NCBI GenBank assembly: GCA_050249535.1
Contig: JBFWQI010000004.1
Location: forward strand, 124,001-188,000
Direction: 5' to 3'
Length of the DNA stretch: 64,000 bases
Source of the DNA: JADJXM01 sp937967285
GTDB lineage: Bacteria; Acidobacteriota; Blastocatellia; RBC074
Both the position numbers and the translations under genes were made by a program. The notes beneath the pieces are model-generated. The model did no database searches. It had not been told where the DNA came from and saw only the letters and a program-made list of their open reading frames with translations. Positions 50,818 to 64,000 of the stretch are shown one piece after another; position 1 is the first letter of the stretch; each line of letters opens with the position of its first letter.

Positions 50818-52061
50818 TCAGCACGCTTCAAAATGACGATCCCGAGGCTGTTCTGGCGGGCGATCGCAAATCGACGGGTTTCATTCTCAGGCTCGGACGA
50901 GCGCTTCACGCACACGGTTATCCCGCGCACCGGCTGGAGGAGGCGCTGGGCAGGATTTCTAAACGACTCGGGATCGAGGGGCAGTTCTTTTCGACGCCGA
51001 CATCGATCTTCGCTGCCTTCGGTCCGCAGGACGATCAGCAGACTTTTCTGATGCGCGTCGAGCCGGGTGAAGTCAACCTGAGCAAGCTGGCCGAGCTCGA
51101 CAGGGTGGCTGCCGATGTTGTGAGAGGCCAGTCCGATCCCGAGGCCGGTTCCGAACGGATCGACCGGATCCTGCTGGAACCGCCGCGCTACGGGCGGATT
51201 CTTCGCGCCTTCGCTTTCGGCGTCGCTTCGGCCGCCGCTTCGCGGTTCCTCGGCGGGGGCCTGAAAGAGATCGCTGTTTCGGCGCTGGTCGGTTTTCTGA
51301 TCGCGCTGCTCGCATTGCTCACCGAGAGGTCCGAGCCGCTCGGACGGGTCTACGAACCGCTGGCCGCATTCATCGCATCGGCCCTGACCGCGGCGATGAG
51401 CTTCCTGATCGGACCCTATGCCGTCTCGAACGCGATGCTCGCCGGACTGATCGTGCTTATGCCCGGGCTGACGCTGACCATCGCCATGATCGAACTCTCG
51501 ACGCAGCATCTCTCATCGGGAACGGCCCGGCTCAACAAGGCCTTCGTGGCCTTTCTCGGCATCGGATTCGGAGTCGCAGTCGGAAGCTCTGTCATGAACT
51601 CGATTCTCGGAAGCCCGCGGATTGCGCGACCGGCTCGGCTTCCTCAATGGACCGAGATCCTTGCTCTGGTCGCGATGCCGCTCGCACTGACCGTCCTGCT
51701 TCGCGCCAGAACAAGGGACGCCGCCTGGATTGTCATCTCCGGAGCGCTTGCCTTCGGCGGAGCGCGCCTCGGCACCGGCTGGCTGGGTCCCGAACTCGGC
51801 GTATTCATCGGCGCGCTGACCGTCGGTATCGCCAGCAGCCTCTACGCGCGATGGCTCGACCGCCCGGCGATCATCACCCAGGTCACGGGCATTTTACTAC
51901 TCGTGCCCGGAAGTATAGGATTCAGAGGCCTGGCTGAACTGCTCGACAAACAGATCGTCTCGGGGATCGATACCGTTTTCAAAATGATCATCACGGCGGT
52001 CGCACTCGTCGCCGGAACGCTCATCGCCAATGTAGTAGCCCCGACGAAACGGGATATCTGA
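50814..52061 (+). CDS. Threonine/serine exporter (ThrE) family membrane protein
   Basis: 415 residues: a soluble N-terminal DUF1212 part (HAHGYPAHRLEEALGRISKR, then TSIFAAFG and VNLSKLAELD) followed by about ten membrane helices, with the ThrE_2 fold in the second half (ITQVTGILLLVPGSIGFRG). It is the fused form of YjjP and YjjB. Members export threonine, serine or dicarboxylates such as succinate. It overlaps rnhB by 4 bp, so it is co-translated. Confidence 0.85.
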   Translation: MISTLQNDDPEAVLAGDRKSTGFILRLGRALHAHGYPAHRLEEALGRISKRLGIEGQFFSTPTSIFAAFGPQDDQQTFLMRVEPGEVNLSKLAELDRVAADVVRGQSDPEAGSERIDRILLEPPRYGRILRAFAFGVASAAASRFLGGGLKEIAVSALVGFLIALLALLTERSEPLGRVYEPLAAFIASALTAAMSFLIGPYAVSNAMLAGLIVLMPGLTLTIAMIELSTQHLSSGTARLNKAFVAFLGIGFGVAVGSSVMNSILGSPRIARPARLPQWTEILALVAMPLALTVLLRARTRDAAWIVISGALAFGGARLGTGWLGPELGVFIGALTVGIASSLYARWLDRPAIITQVTGILLLVPGSIGFRGLAELLDKQIVSGIDTVFKMIITAVALVAGTLIANVVAPTKRDI

Positions 52062-52081
52062 ATCAGTAGAAAGTAATTGCT

Positions 52082-52337
52082 CAGCCCGCGGAGCGGGCGA
52101 TAGAAATTAGCCCCGGGTGAAGCGAGGCCGCAGGCCGAGCGAAACCCGGGGAAACTGAAGCGCAATGCATTCAAGCCGCGTGAGCGGCGACAGATAATCC
52201 GATCATGAACAAAATGTATGTTCTGCCGCCCACTCCGTGGGCTTGAATAATAAATAACCGACTGTCCCGGGGTTCCGCTCGGCCTGCGGCCTCGCTTCAC
52301 CCCGGGCTAAATTCTATCGCCCGCTCCGCGGGCTTGA
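52082..52337. repeat. Nested palindromic element, copy A
   Basis: Outer arms of about 70 bp (52082-52151 and 52267-52337) are reverse complements with few mismatches. Each arm carries GCCCGCGGAGCGGGC, itself palindromic, then AGCCCCGGGTGAAGCGAGG, CCGCAGGCC and ACCCGGGG. The centre has a second, weaker pair (52170-52195 and 52221-52246). No gene covers this part of the 383 bp gap. Related to copy B at 53924-54130. Confidence 0.8.
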
Positions 52338-52444
52338 TCTGAGAGTGTGTCCTGCTAAACGGGCTGAGCAGTTACAAGTAAAAAGCAGTTAGTAGAAACT
52401 GCGACGATGAAGGAAAACTATTTTCAGAAAGGGATCTTCCAACA

Positions 52445-53446
52445 ATGACTGTGAACCATACCTGGAGGCTCGATTCGCGGCCTGTCGGCAGACTGACCGA
52501 GGCGAATTTCAAATGGACGGAAGAGCCGGTGCCGGAGCTCAGGGAGAACGAAGTCCTCGTCAAAACGCTCTATCTCTCGCTCGATCCGGCCAATCGCGGC
52601 TGGACCAACGAGGGCGGCTCCTACCGCGATGAGATACCTCTCGGAGCGGTCATGGAGGGCGGCGGCATCGGAGTGGTCGAGGAGTCGCGCCATCCCGGAT
52701 TCCAGCCGGGCGACCACATTCAGGGCATGCTCGGCTGGCAGGAATATGCGGTGCTCAACGGAGCTGCGATCAACAAGCTGCCCGTCAATCCGGCGCTTCC
52801 GCTGACGGCATATCTCGGGCTCTTCGGGCATATCGGCCTGACCGCGTACTTCGGACTGCTCGACATCACGGATCCGAAACCCGGAGAGACGCTGGTCGTC
52901 TCCGCCGCCGCCGGAGCGGTCGGTTCGATCGTCGGCCAGATCGGAAAGATCAAGGGGTGTCGCGTCGTCGGAATCGCGGGAAGCGATGAAAAATGCGCCT
53001 GGATCAAAGACGAACTGGGCTTCGACGAGGTCATCAACTACAAGACCGAAAGCATTCGCGCCGGCCTCAAGCGGACTTGCCCGAACGGCATCGACGTCTA
53101 CTTCGACAACGTCGGCGGAGAGACGCTCGATGCGGTCCTCGCCATCATCAATCAGGGCGCGAGGATCAGCATCTGCGGCATGATCTCGATGTACAATGCC
53201 ACGGAACCGGTCCCCGGTCCGTACAATCTGATCAACATCCTCGTCCGACGGGCCAAAATGCAGGGTTTCATCGTGACCGACTACATGCCTCGCGCGGCAG
53301 AGGCCATCGCCGATCTCGGCAAGTGGTTCATGGAGGGCCGCCTCAAATACCGCATCGATGTGGTCGAGGGATTGGATCAGGCTCCGAGCGCTCTCAACAA
53401 GCTCTTTGACGGCACCAATCAGGGTAAGTTGATCATCAAAATCTGA
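52445..53446 (+). CDS. NADP-dependent oxidoreductase of the MDR/2-alkenal reductase type
   Basis: 333 residues. The MDR N-terminal catalytic domain has LSLDPANRGW and the YxxxxGF-like DEIPLGAVMEGGG. The nucleotide-binding Rossmann segment is VVSAAAGAVGSIVGQIGK, followed by YFDNVGGE and a C-terminal DxxxxG. No zinc-binding cysteines, as in leukotriene B4 12-hydroxydehydrogenase/prostaglandin reductase proteins. It reduces alpha,beta-unsaturated carbonyls with NADPH. The neighbour 22 bp downstream is an SCP2-like protein. Confidence 0.88.
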   Translation: MTVNHTWRLDSRPVGRLTEANFKWTEEPVPELRENEVLVKTLYLSLDPANRGWTNEGGSYRDEIPLGAVMEGGGIGVVEESRHPGFQPGDHIQGMLGWQEYAVLNGAAINKLPVNPALPLTAYLGLFGHIGLTAYFGLLDITDPKPGETLVVSAAAGAVGSIVGQIGKIKGCRVVGIAGSDEKCAWIKDELGFDEVINYKTESIRAGLKRTCPNGIDVYFDNVGGETLDAVLAIINQGARISICGMISMYNATEPVPGPYNLINILVRRAKMQGFIVTDYMPRAAEAIADLGKWFMEGRLKYRIDVVEGLDQAPSALNKLFDGTNQGKLIIKI

Positions 53447-53468
53447 GGTTCATCTGAAAGGATCAAAA

Positions 53469-53899
<431 letters not shown>

Positions 53900-53923
53900 A
53901 GCTGCTCAGCCTCAGTTGGAAGG

Positions 53924-54130
53924 CAAGCCCGCGGAGCGGGTGACAGATTGTAGCCCGGGGTGAAGCGAGGCCGCAGGCCGAGCGAAACCCCGGGTAAGCT
54001 GTATTTTTTGTTGTATCGTCGCGTGAGCGACGATTGATATCAGCCGTCGCTCACGCGACGGGAATTCATCTACGAAAGCTGTCCGTGCCGTAAACGGCAA
54101 GGCTAAATTCTTACGCCCGCTCCGCGGGCT
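53924..54130. repeat. Nested palindromic element, copy B
   Basis: Starts AAGCCCGCGGAGCGGGTGAC, AGCCCGGGGTGAAGCGAGG and CCGCAGGCC as in copy A. The centre is a perfect-type hairpin CGTCGCGTGAGCGACG / CGTCGCTCACGCGACG (54017-54060). The right end has ACGCCCGCTCCGCGGGCT. Only the short distal part of the right arm is left of the copy A type. Confidence 0.75.
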
Positions 54131-54147
54131 GATCAGTTACAAGTAAA

Positions 54148-56057
<1,910 letters not shown>

Positions 56058-56077
56058 TGTTTAAACCTCCGATAAGT

Positions 56078-56188
<111 letters not shown>

Positions 56189-56190
56189 AT

Positions 56191-56955
56191 TCAATCCATT
56201 AACTGCCCGCCATTGATTTCGATCGTTTCGCCGATGATATAGCTTGCGGCGTCAGAGGCCAGAAAAGCAATGACGCGTCCGCATTCTTCAGCCGTGCCGA
56301 CGCGGCCGAGAGGGATTGCTGCGGCGAACTGGTTCATCATCTCGGCGGTCGAGAGCCGTTCGTGGAACGGGGTTGCGATGACGCCGGGAGCGACTCCGTT
56401 GACTCTGATGCCATGGGGCGCAAGCTCCTTTGCCATGCCCTTGGTCAGGCACATGACGCCGGCTTTTGCCGCGGCATAGACGGCGGCGCCCGGGCCTCCG
56501 CCGTTGTGCCCGGCGATCGAACCGAGGTTGATGATCGTTCCGCTGCGGCGGCTGATCATTTCGGGCATGACGGCCTGAGAGCAGAGGAGGACGCTCTTGA
56601 AGTTGAGGTCCATGACGCGGTTCCAGAGATCCTCCGTGAAATCCAGCAGCGATGACCGTTTGATCAGATCTCCGGCATTGTTGACGAGGATGTCGATCGG
56701 TCCGAGCTCGCCGCGAACGCCTTCGACCATAGCCGTTATTGCGGCCTTGTCGGTCACGTCGGCCTGGACGATCATTCCTCGCCCGCCGGCGGCGACTATG
56801 CGGTCGAGAGTGTCCCGGGCGTCGTCCAGCCCTCGGTTGTAGTTGACCGCGACGGCCGCGCCGCATTCAGCCAGCGCGATTGCGGCCCATTTGCCGATCC
56901 CCTTGCTCGCGCCGGTTACCAGCGCTGTTCTTCCGTTCAGGTTTTGAGTTGTCAT
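56191..56955 (-). CDS. Short-chain dehydrogenase/reductase
   Basis: 254 residues. Rossmann motif TGASKGIG (residues 14-21), NNAG at 90-93, catalytic Ser in GSIAG and YAAAK with Tyr and Lys. The C-terminus (IIGETIEINGGQLM) is typical of 3-oxoacyl-ACP reductase-like SDRs. Substrate unknown. It is upstream on the same strand of the M2 gene, separated by the C3 repeat, and follows the nagA gene by 65 bp. Confidence 0.88.
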   Translation of the reverse strand: MTTQNLNGRTALVTGASKGIGKWAAIALAECGAAVAVNYNRGLDDARDTLDRIVAAGGRGMIVQADVTDKAAITAMVEGVRGELGPIDILVNNAGDLIKRSSLLDFTEDLWNRVMDLNFKSVLLCSQAVMPEMISRRSGTIINLGSIAGHNGGGPGAAVYAAAKAGVMCLTKGMAKELAPHGIRVNGVAPGVIATPFHERLSTAEMMNQFAAAIPLGRVGTAEECGRVIAFLASDAASYIIGETIEINGGQLMD

Positions 56956-56977
56956 GATATGTGCTCTGGTTGTTGGG

Positions 56978-56991
56978 CCCGGTCGCTATCG
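56978..56991 (+). repeat. Dispersed motif CCCGGTCGCTATCG, copy 2
   Basis: Lies between the SDR gene and nagA. See also 26454-26467 and 63032-63045. Confidence 0.45.
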
Positions 56992-57020
56992 GTACTGTAC
57001 CAATCATGCCGGCGCGGTTG

Positions 57021-58187
57021 CTATCCCTCGCGCTGCTGTTGATAGGTCACACGGCCCCTGACGAAGGTAGCGATGATTTCGATCCGGTCGCCGTTCCATT
57101 TGAACAGGATCAGGTCGGCGCTTTTACCGGTTTCGATCGAGCCCGTCGATTTCGAGATCCCCAGCAGTTCCGCTGGATTTCCCGATGCCATGCGCAGTGC
57201 ATCTGAGAGCGAGGCATCGGAGAAGCGGACCGTATTGGCGACGGCATCGTGCATTTCAAGGACCGAACCGGCGAGATACGGAGTTCCGGGCAGGCAGACC
57301 TTGCGTTCCGGCGTGACCTCGACATCGACATCGCCGAGCTTGTAGCTGCCTGAGGGGAGCCCGGCTGCGGCAATGGCGTCTGAGACGAGGATGCTCCGCT
57401 CGACTGTTTTGGCGCGGAGAAAGCATTTGACGACCGAGGGAGGCAGATGATGGCCGTCCACGATGAAGCTGGCGTTCAGCTGATCGGCCGCCAGTTGTTC
57501 CCAGATGTAATTCGGATGCCGGTCGATTCTGGCGTGCGATCCGTTGCCGAGATGGGTGGACATGCGTGCTCCGGCGCGGACGGCGGCTTCGATTCTCTCC
57601 GGCGATGCGCCGGTGTGTCCGATCGCCACGATGACTCCGGAATCCGCCGCGCGCCTGATGAACTCATCTGCTTCCGGCCATTCAGGCGAGAGCGTGACGA
57701 TGTGGATGGTCCCGCCTGCCAGCTTCTGCCAGGACTGGAACTCCTCCCAGTCCGGCGGCCGGACGTGCTCGCGGGGATGCGCGCCGCGCGGGCCGTCCTC
57801 GGGCGAAATGTACGGCCCTTCGATGTGCAGGCCGGCGATCGCCTGCCTGACTTCATCGAAAAGTTCACGCGCCTCGATCAGATTGGCGATGCACTTCGAG
57901 ATATGTTCGTTCGATCCGGTGATGATCGTCGGACAGAACGATGTCACTCCGGTGCTCCACAGCCGGCGCGTTGCCTCTCGGATCCCGGACGGTTCCGTCT
58001 CCGGGTTGTTGAAATCGACACCCGAATATCCGTTGATCTGCAGGTCGATGAAGCCGGCGGCGATGTGCAGCGATTGATCGCCGTGATCCGGCGCGGCTGT
58101 TGCCGGGCCGATCCCTGTGATCGTTCCGTTCGTCACCTCGATGTCGACGGGTGACGCTGATCCGTCGATTATTCCTCTGATGATCAT
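57021..58187 (-). CDS. nagA: N-acetylglucosamine-6-phosphate deacetylase
   Basis: 388 residues. Metal and substrate motifs: GFIDLQINGYSGVDFN at the start of the barrel, HIEGPYISPEDGPRGAHP, GHTGASPERI, HLGNGSH (usual HLFNAM), and DGHHLPP, SDAIAAAG. It converts GlcNAc-6-phosphate to glucosamine-6-phosphate, the first step of amino sugar use. It is followed upstream by a small membrane protein and an SSS symporter, which suits uptake of amino sugars or sialic acids. Confidence 0.88.
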   Translation of the reverse strand: MIIRGIIDGSASPVDIEVTNGTITGIGPATAAPDHGDQSLHIAAGFIDLQINGYSGVDFNNPETEPSGIREATRRLWSTGVTSFCPTIITGSNEHISKCIANLIEARELFDEVRQAIAGLHIEGPYISPEDGPRGAHPREHVRPPDWEEFQSWQKLAGGTIHIVTLSPEWPEADEFIRRAADSGVIVAIGHTGASPERIEAAVRAGARMSTHLGNGSHARIDRHPNYIWEQLAADQLNASFIVDGHHLPPSVVKCFLRAKTVERSILVSDAIAAAGLPSGSYKLGDVDVEVTPERKVCLPGTPYLAGSVLEMHDAVANTVRFSDASLSDALRMASGNPAELLGISKSTGSIETGKSADLILFKWNGDRIEIIATFVRGRVTYQQQREG

Positions 58188-58206
58188 GACTTGGTCTGAT
58201 GCCGTC

Positions 58207-58446
58207 TCAGCCGCCGATGTTGGCGACCCAGTAACCCAGGGCCAGCAGCAGGACGACCCAGATCCAGGCCAGCACGAAACCGATGATGTCGATCCGGTAC
58301 CGCGGGTAATTGAGCCTCGACGGCAGTCGCAGCAGATCGACGATCAGCAGCGAGTGGCCTTCCTCCTCGAGTTTCGATTTCGGTATCGGAGGATGCAGGT
58401 CGCTGATCGTCTGAGTTGCAAGTCCTCTGTCTTTCTCTTCGACCAT
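58207..58446 (-). CDS. Small single-span membrane protein between symporter and nagA
   Basis: 79 residues; one membrane helix near the C-terminus (IIGFVLAWIWVVLLLALGYW). GGAGGAG stands directly before the ATG. It lies between the symporter (11 bp upstream) and nagA (19 bp downstream), so it is likely a small accessory subunit of the transporter. No family recognised. Confidence 0.7.
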   Translation of the reverse strand: MVEEKDRGLATQTISDLHPPIPKSKLEEEGHSLLIVDLLRLPSRLNYPRYRIDIIGFVLAWIWVVLLLALGYWVANIGG

Positions 58447-58457
58447 AATCTCCTCCG

Positions 58458-59939
<1,482 letters not shown>

Positions 59940-60201
59940 TGAGCTGCTCTCCGCCGACGGTCGGGTGCGACCCTTCCCGCCGGTTCATTGTTGCGAGTTT
60001 CAGATGGTTGTAACAGGCAATACGATTCGTCTGCCGGATTCAGTCGGAATTTCCCATTCAATGTAACACTTATGCCGAATGGATTCCAGTTTACGAAACC
60101 GGCAGCTGTCCTTCACATCTCCGGCCCATTCGCGACGGGGCGAAACATGAGATATGATTAGAGCCGGTGCCGAACTGATCGCGTTACAGATGCTTATTAA
60201 T

Positions 60202-61737
60202 ATGAATCGATCCGGATTGATCAGACATGCTGTGATTATCCTGATGGCCGTCCTGATGGTCATCCTGCCGGCCGAATTGCCGGCCGGCCGATCACTGGCA
60301 CAGCAGGTCGATTCATCATCGAGGCTGAGCGAGCTGCGCAGGCTGCGCGACGAGATGCGGCTGAACAACTCGCTGCGCGATGCCGACGTCGTGCTCATGA
60401 TAAGCGAGCGGGCGTTCATCGATATGCTCAAGCAGTTCGTCGGCACCGAAATCCAGCTCTCGAACGGCAGCACGGTCAAAATCACCTCTTTCGACGGCGA
60501 GCTTCAGACCGGAGCGGCCTTCGTCAAAGTCGGACTCCAGTCGAAATCGAAGGTGACGGTCAACATCCAGCTCGCCGGGCGCATCCGCACCGGCGAGCGC
60601 GGCGAGCAGTTTTTCCGCTTCCCGTATCAGGTGACCAATGTCTCGCTGATGAACGGGAAGTTGTCGGGGCTCTTCCTGAAATCGCTCTTCGGCGAATGGC
60701 TCTCGCCCGGGAAATGGAACGAGGAGCTGCCGACCTTCGAGCTGCCGCTTGAATACGCCGACTTCATCCACATGCCAGCCGGCAGGATGGAGGTCAACGG
60801 TTCGGTGCCGCTCGAACTGACAACGCCGGAGTATCGTCCTTCGTTCAGATTCGCGCTGAGCGGTTTTATGGTCTTCAACCGGCGCGCCGTGCTCGGCCTG
60901 AAGCTGCTGGATCCCGATGCCCGCCCCGGTCAGCCGAGGGTCATCCCGACTTCATTCACCGGGACAGACTCGGCCGAACCGGCGATCATCGAGCAGGAGA
61001 TAGAATCGATGGCCGCCGGGATGGTCAATTCCGGGGATCTGCACGTCCGGCTCAGCCGGCGTCTGGTCAACCGCATGCTCGAACAGGTGGTTACGGCGAA
61101 GGATGTCGATTTCGACATTCGACTCAAACCAGGGCGTCTCAGGAGCGACGAGATCAACGCCCTGGTCAAAGTTACGAATTACACCGATGTCGAGGGCGGC
61201 GAGGGGCGGGCCGACATCAGGCAACTGCAGCTCGAAAAGATCGACAACGGCGGACTCAAATTCAGGCTGACAGGACAGGGCGAGATTGATGCGCGGTTGC
61301 GCGGCAGGGAGTTCGGCGTCCCGTACAGTCTCTCGCCCCGCACGGCGTTCAGTCTGAAGGACGCGATAGTTCCGATGCAGTTCGTCAGCGAGGGTGATCG
61401 CCTGATCCTGCAGGCAGTGCCGGGATCGAAGCTCCCGGTCGATCTGAGATTCAGTCTGATCGTGGCCGGCAAGGACATCGGCATCAACCGCAACCTCGAG
61501 ATTCAGGCCGACCAGTGGCTCAAGCGGATCGAGCTTCCGTCTTTCTTCGGACGTGAAATCGATATTCCCCGTAAAATAATGGTCGACGCCGGCGGGAACC
61601 TGCATATGCTCGAAAGTTCGCGCATCAATTACAAACTCTCTCGCGTCAGGCTTGCGGCCGGTGACGGCGCGATCGAATTCATTACGGATGTATCGGTCGC
61701 CGGACCCGAAACCGGGGCGGAAGAAAAGAAGCCCTGA
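60202..61737 (+). CDS. Exported protein of unknown function
   Basis: 511 residues if the start is the ATG at 60202 (60190 and 60154 are also possible; no clear ribosome site). Signal peptide HAVIILMAVLMVILPAEL, ending near RSLAQQ. The remaining roughly 475 residues are rich in beta patterns with repeated lipid-binding-like or SMP-like segments (VTVNIQLAGRI, FTGQGEIDARL-type). No family is recognised. It precedes two ABC permease genes by 20 bp, so it may be a partner of that exporter. Confidence 0.6.
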   Translation: MNRSGLIRHAVIILMAVLMVILPAELPAGRSLAQQVDSSSRLSELRRLRDEMRLNNSLRDADVVLMISERAFIDMLKQFVGTEIQLSNGSTVKITSFDGELQTGAAFVKVGLQSKSKVTVNIQLAGRIRTGERGEQFFRFPYQVTNVSLMNGKLSGLFLKSLFGEWLSPGKWNEELPTFELPLEYADFIHMPAGRMEVNGSVPLELTTPEYRPSFRFALSGFMVFNRRAVLGLKLLDPDARPGQPRVIPTSFTGTDSAEPAIIEQEIESMAAGMVNSGDLHVRLSRRLVNRMLEQVVTAKDVDFDIRLKPGRLRSDEINALVKVTNYTDVEGGEGRADIRQLQLEKIDNGGLKFRLTGQGEIDARLRGREFGVPYSLSPRTAFSLKDAIVPMQFVSEGDRLILQAVPGSKLPVDLRFSLIVAGKDIGINRNLEIQADQWLKRIELPSFFGREIDIPRKIMVDAGGNLHMLESSRINYKLSRVRLAAGDGAIEFITDVSVAGPETGAEEKKP

Positions 61738-61757
61738 TCCAGACACACACACTAGAG

Positions 61758-62993
<1,236 letters not shown>

Positions 62994-63031
62994 CAGTAAG
63001 GCCGGTACAGCTCCGGATACAATACCGGCAG

Positions 63032-63045
63032 CGATAGCGACCGGG
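63032..63045 (-). repeat. Dispersed motif CCCGGTCGCTATCG, copy 3
   Basis: Lies in the 91 bp gap between the two ABC permease genes. On the plus strand it reads CGATAGCGACCGGG, followed by two copies of CCGGGTTAAA. Confidence 0.45.
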
Positions 63046-63084
63046 TTAAACCGGGTTAAAGACGACATAACAGATCACCAGACT

Positions 63085-64000
<916 letters not shown>

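Noticed and set aside
61741..61752. AC microsatellite before the ABC permease gene
   Set aside because: Too short to suggest phase variation.

Overview
The window is a 64 kb piece of a GC-rich bacterial chromosome, most likely from the phylum Acidobacteriota. Pointers are a secreted protein with the 'TIGR03437'-type C-terminal domain that is expanded in Acidobacteria (39879-40976), many Tat-exported enzymes, a PQQ-type propeller, an M2 peptidase, a serine/threonine kinase with TPR repeats, and the housekeeping order rpmH-rnpA-yidD-yidC-jag-mnmE. The phylum is an inference from gene content; no rRNA gene is present. No tRNA, CRISPR array, dnaA or convincing oriC was seen.

Layout. 1-6000: end of xseA, then xseB-ispA, rpmH-rnpA-yidD-yidC-jag-mnmE (DNA repair, isoprenoids, ribosome/RNase P, membrane insertion, tRNA modification). 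6133-10030: a four-gene unit of exported proteins ending in a membrane serine/threonine kinase. 10249-23686: exported enzymes (esterase, TIM-barrel isomerase, S10 carboxypeptidase, dienelactone hydrolase, PQQ propeller, cyclase), a very long fused 2-oxoacid:ferredoxin oxidoreductase, and a REP-associated transposase with its REP palindromes. 23918-28801: mnmG-rsmG, two inverted parS sites, parA-parB and a bactofilin, a chromosome-segregation block. 28858-30192: an amidohydrolase.

30193-35640 is an AT-richer accessory island: transposase remnant, a partition-like gene pair with a ParA that has lost its middle, a small HExxH metalloprotease, a zinc-ribbon membrane protein, a DUF3800 gene, a small membrane protein, and the wreck of a type I restriction subunit. 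It holds two well-formed promoters not placed directly before genes: one precedes a compact structured RNA of about 100 nt ending in a UUCG terminator beside the DUF3800 stop codon (33353-33488), the other a roughly 345 nt folded leader before the small membrane protein (34163-34544). These are the best candidates for something undescribed.

35643-64000 returns to the core composition: M14 peptidase, VOC-cupin fusion, BNR-repeat protein, three zinc-ribbon membrane proteins plus DUF2752, a processive glycosyltransferase, a serine hydrolase, the MsrPQ methionine sulfoxide repair pair, RNase HII, a ThrE-like exporter, MDR reductase, SCP2-like protein, M2 peptidase, an amino-sugar block (nagA, small membrane protein, Na+/solute symporter, SDR), and two MacB-like ABC permeases, the last cut by the window end.

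A theme across the window is palindromic intergenic repeats of at least five families. Five genes (20293, 20369, 48844, 53789, 54249) use a TAG stop codon that is itself the first three bases of such a repeat.
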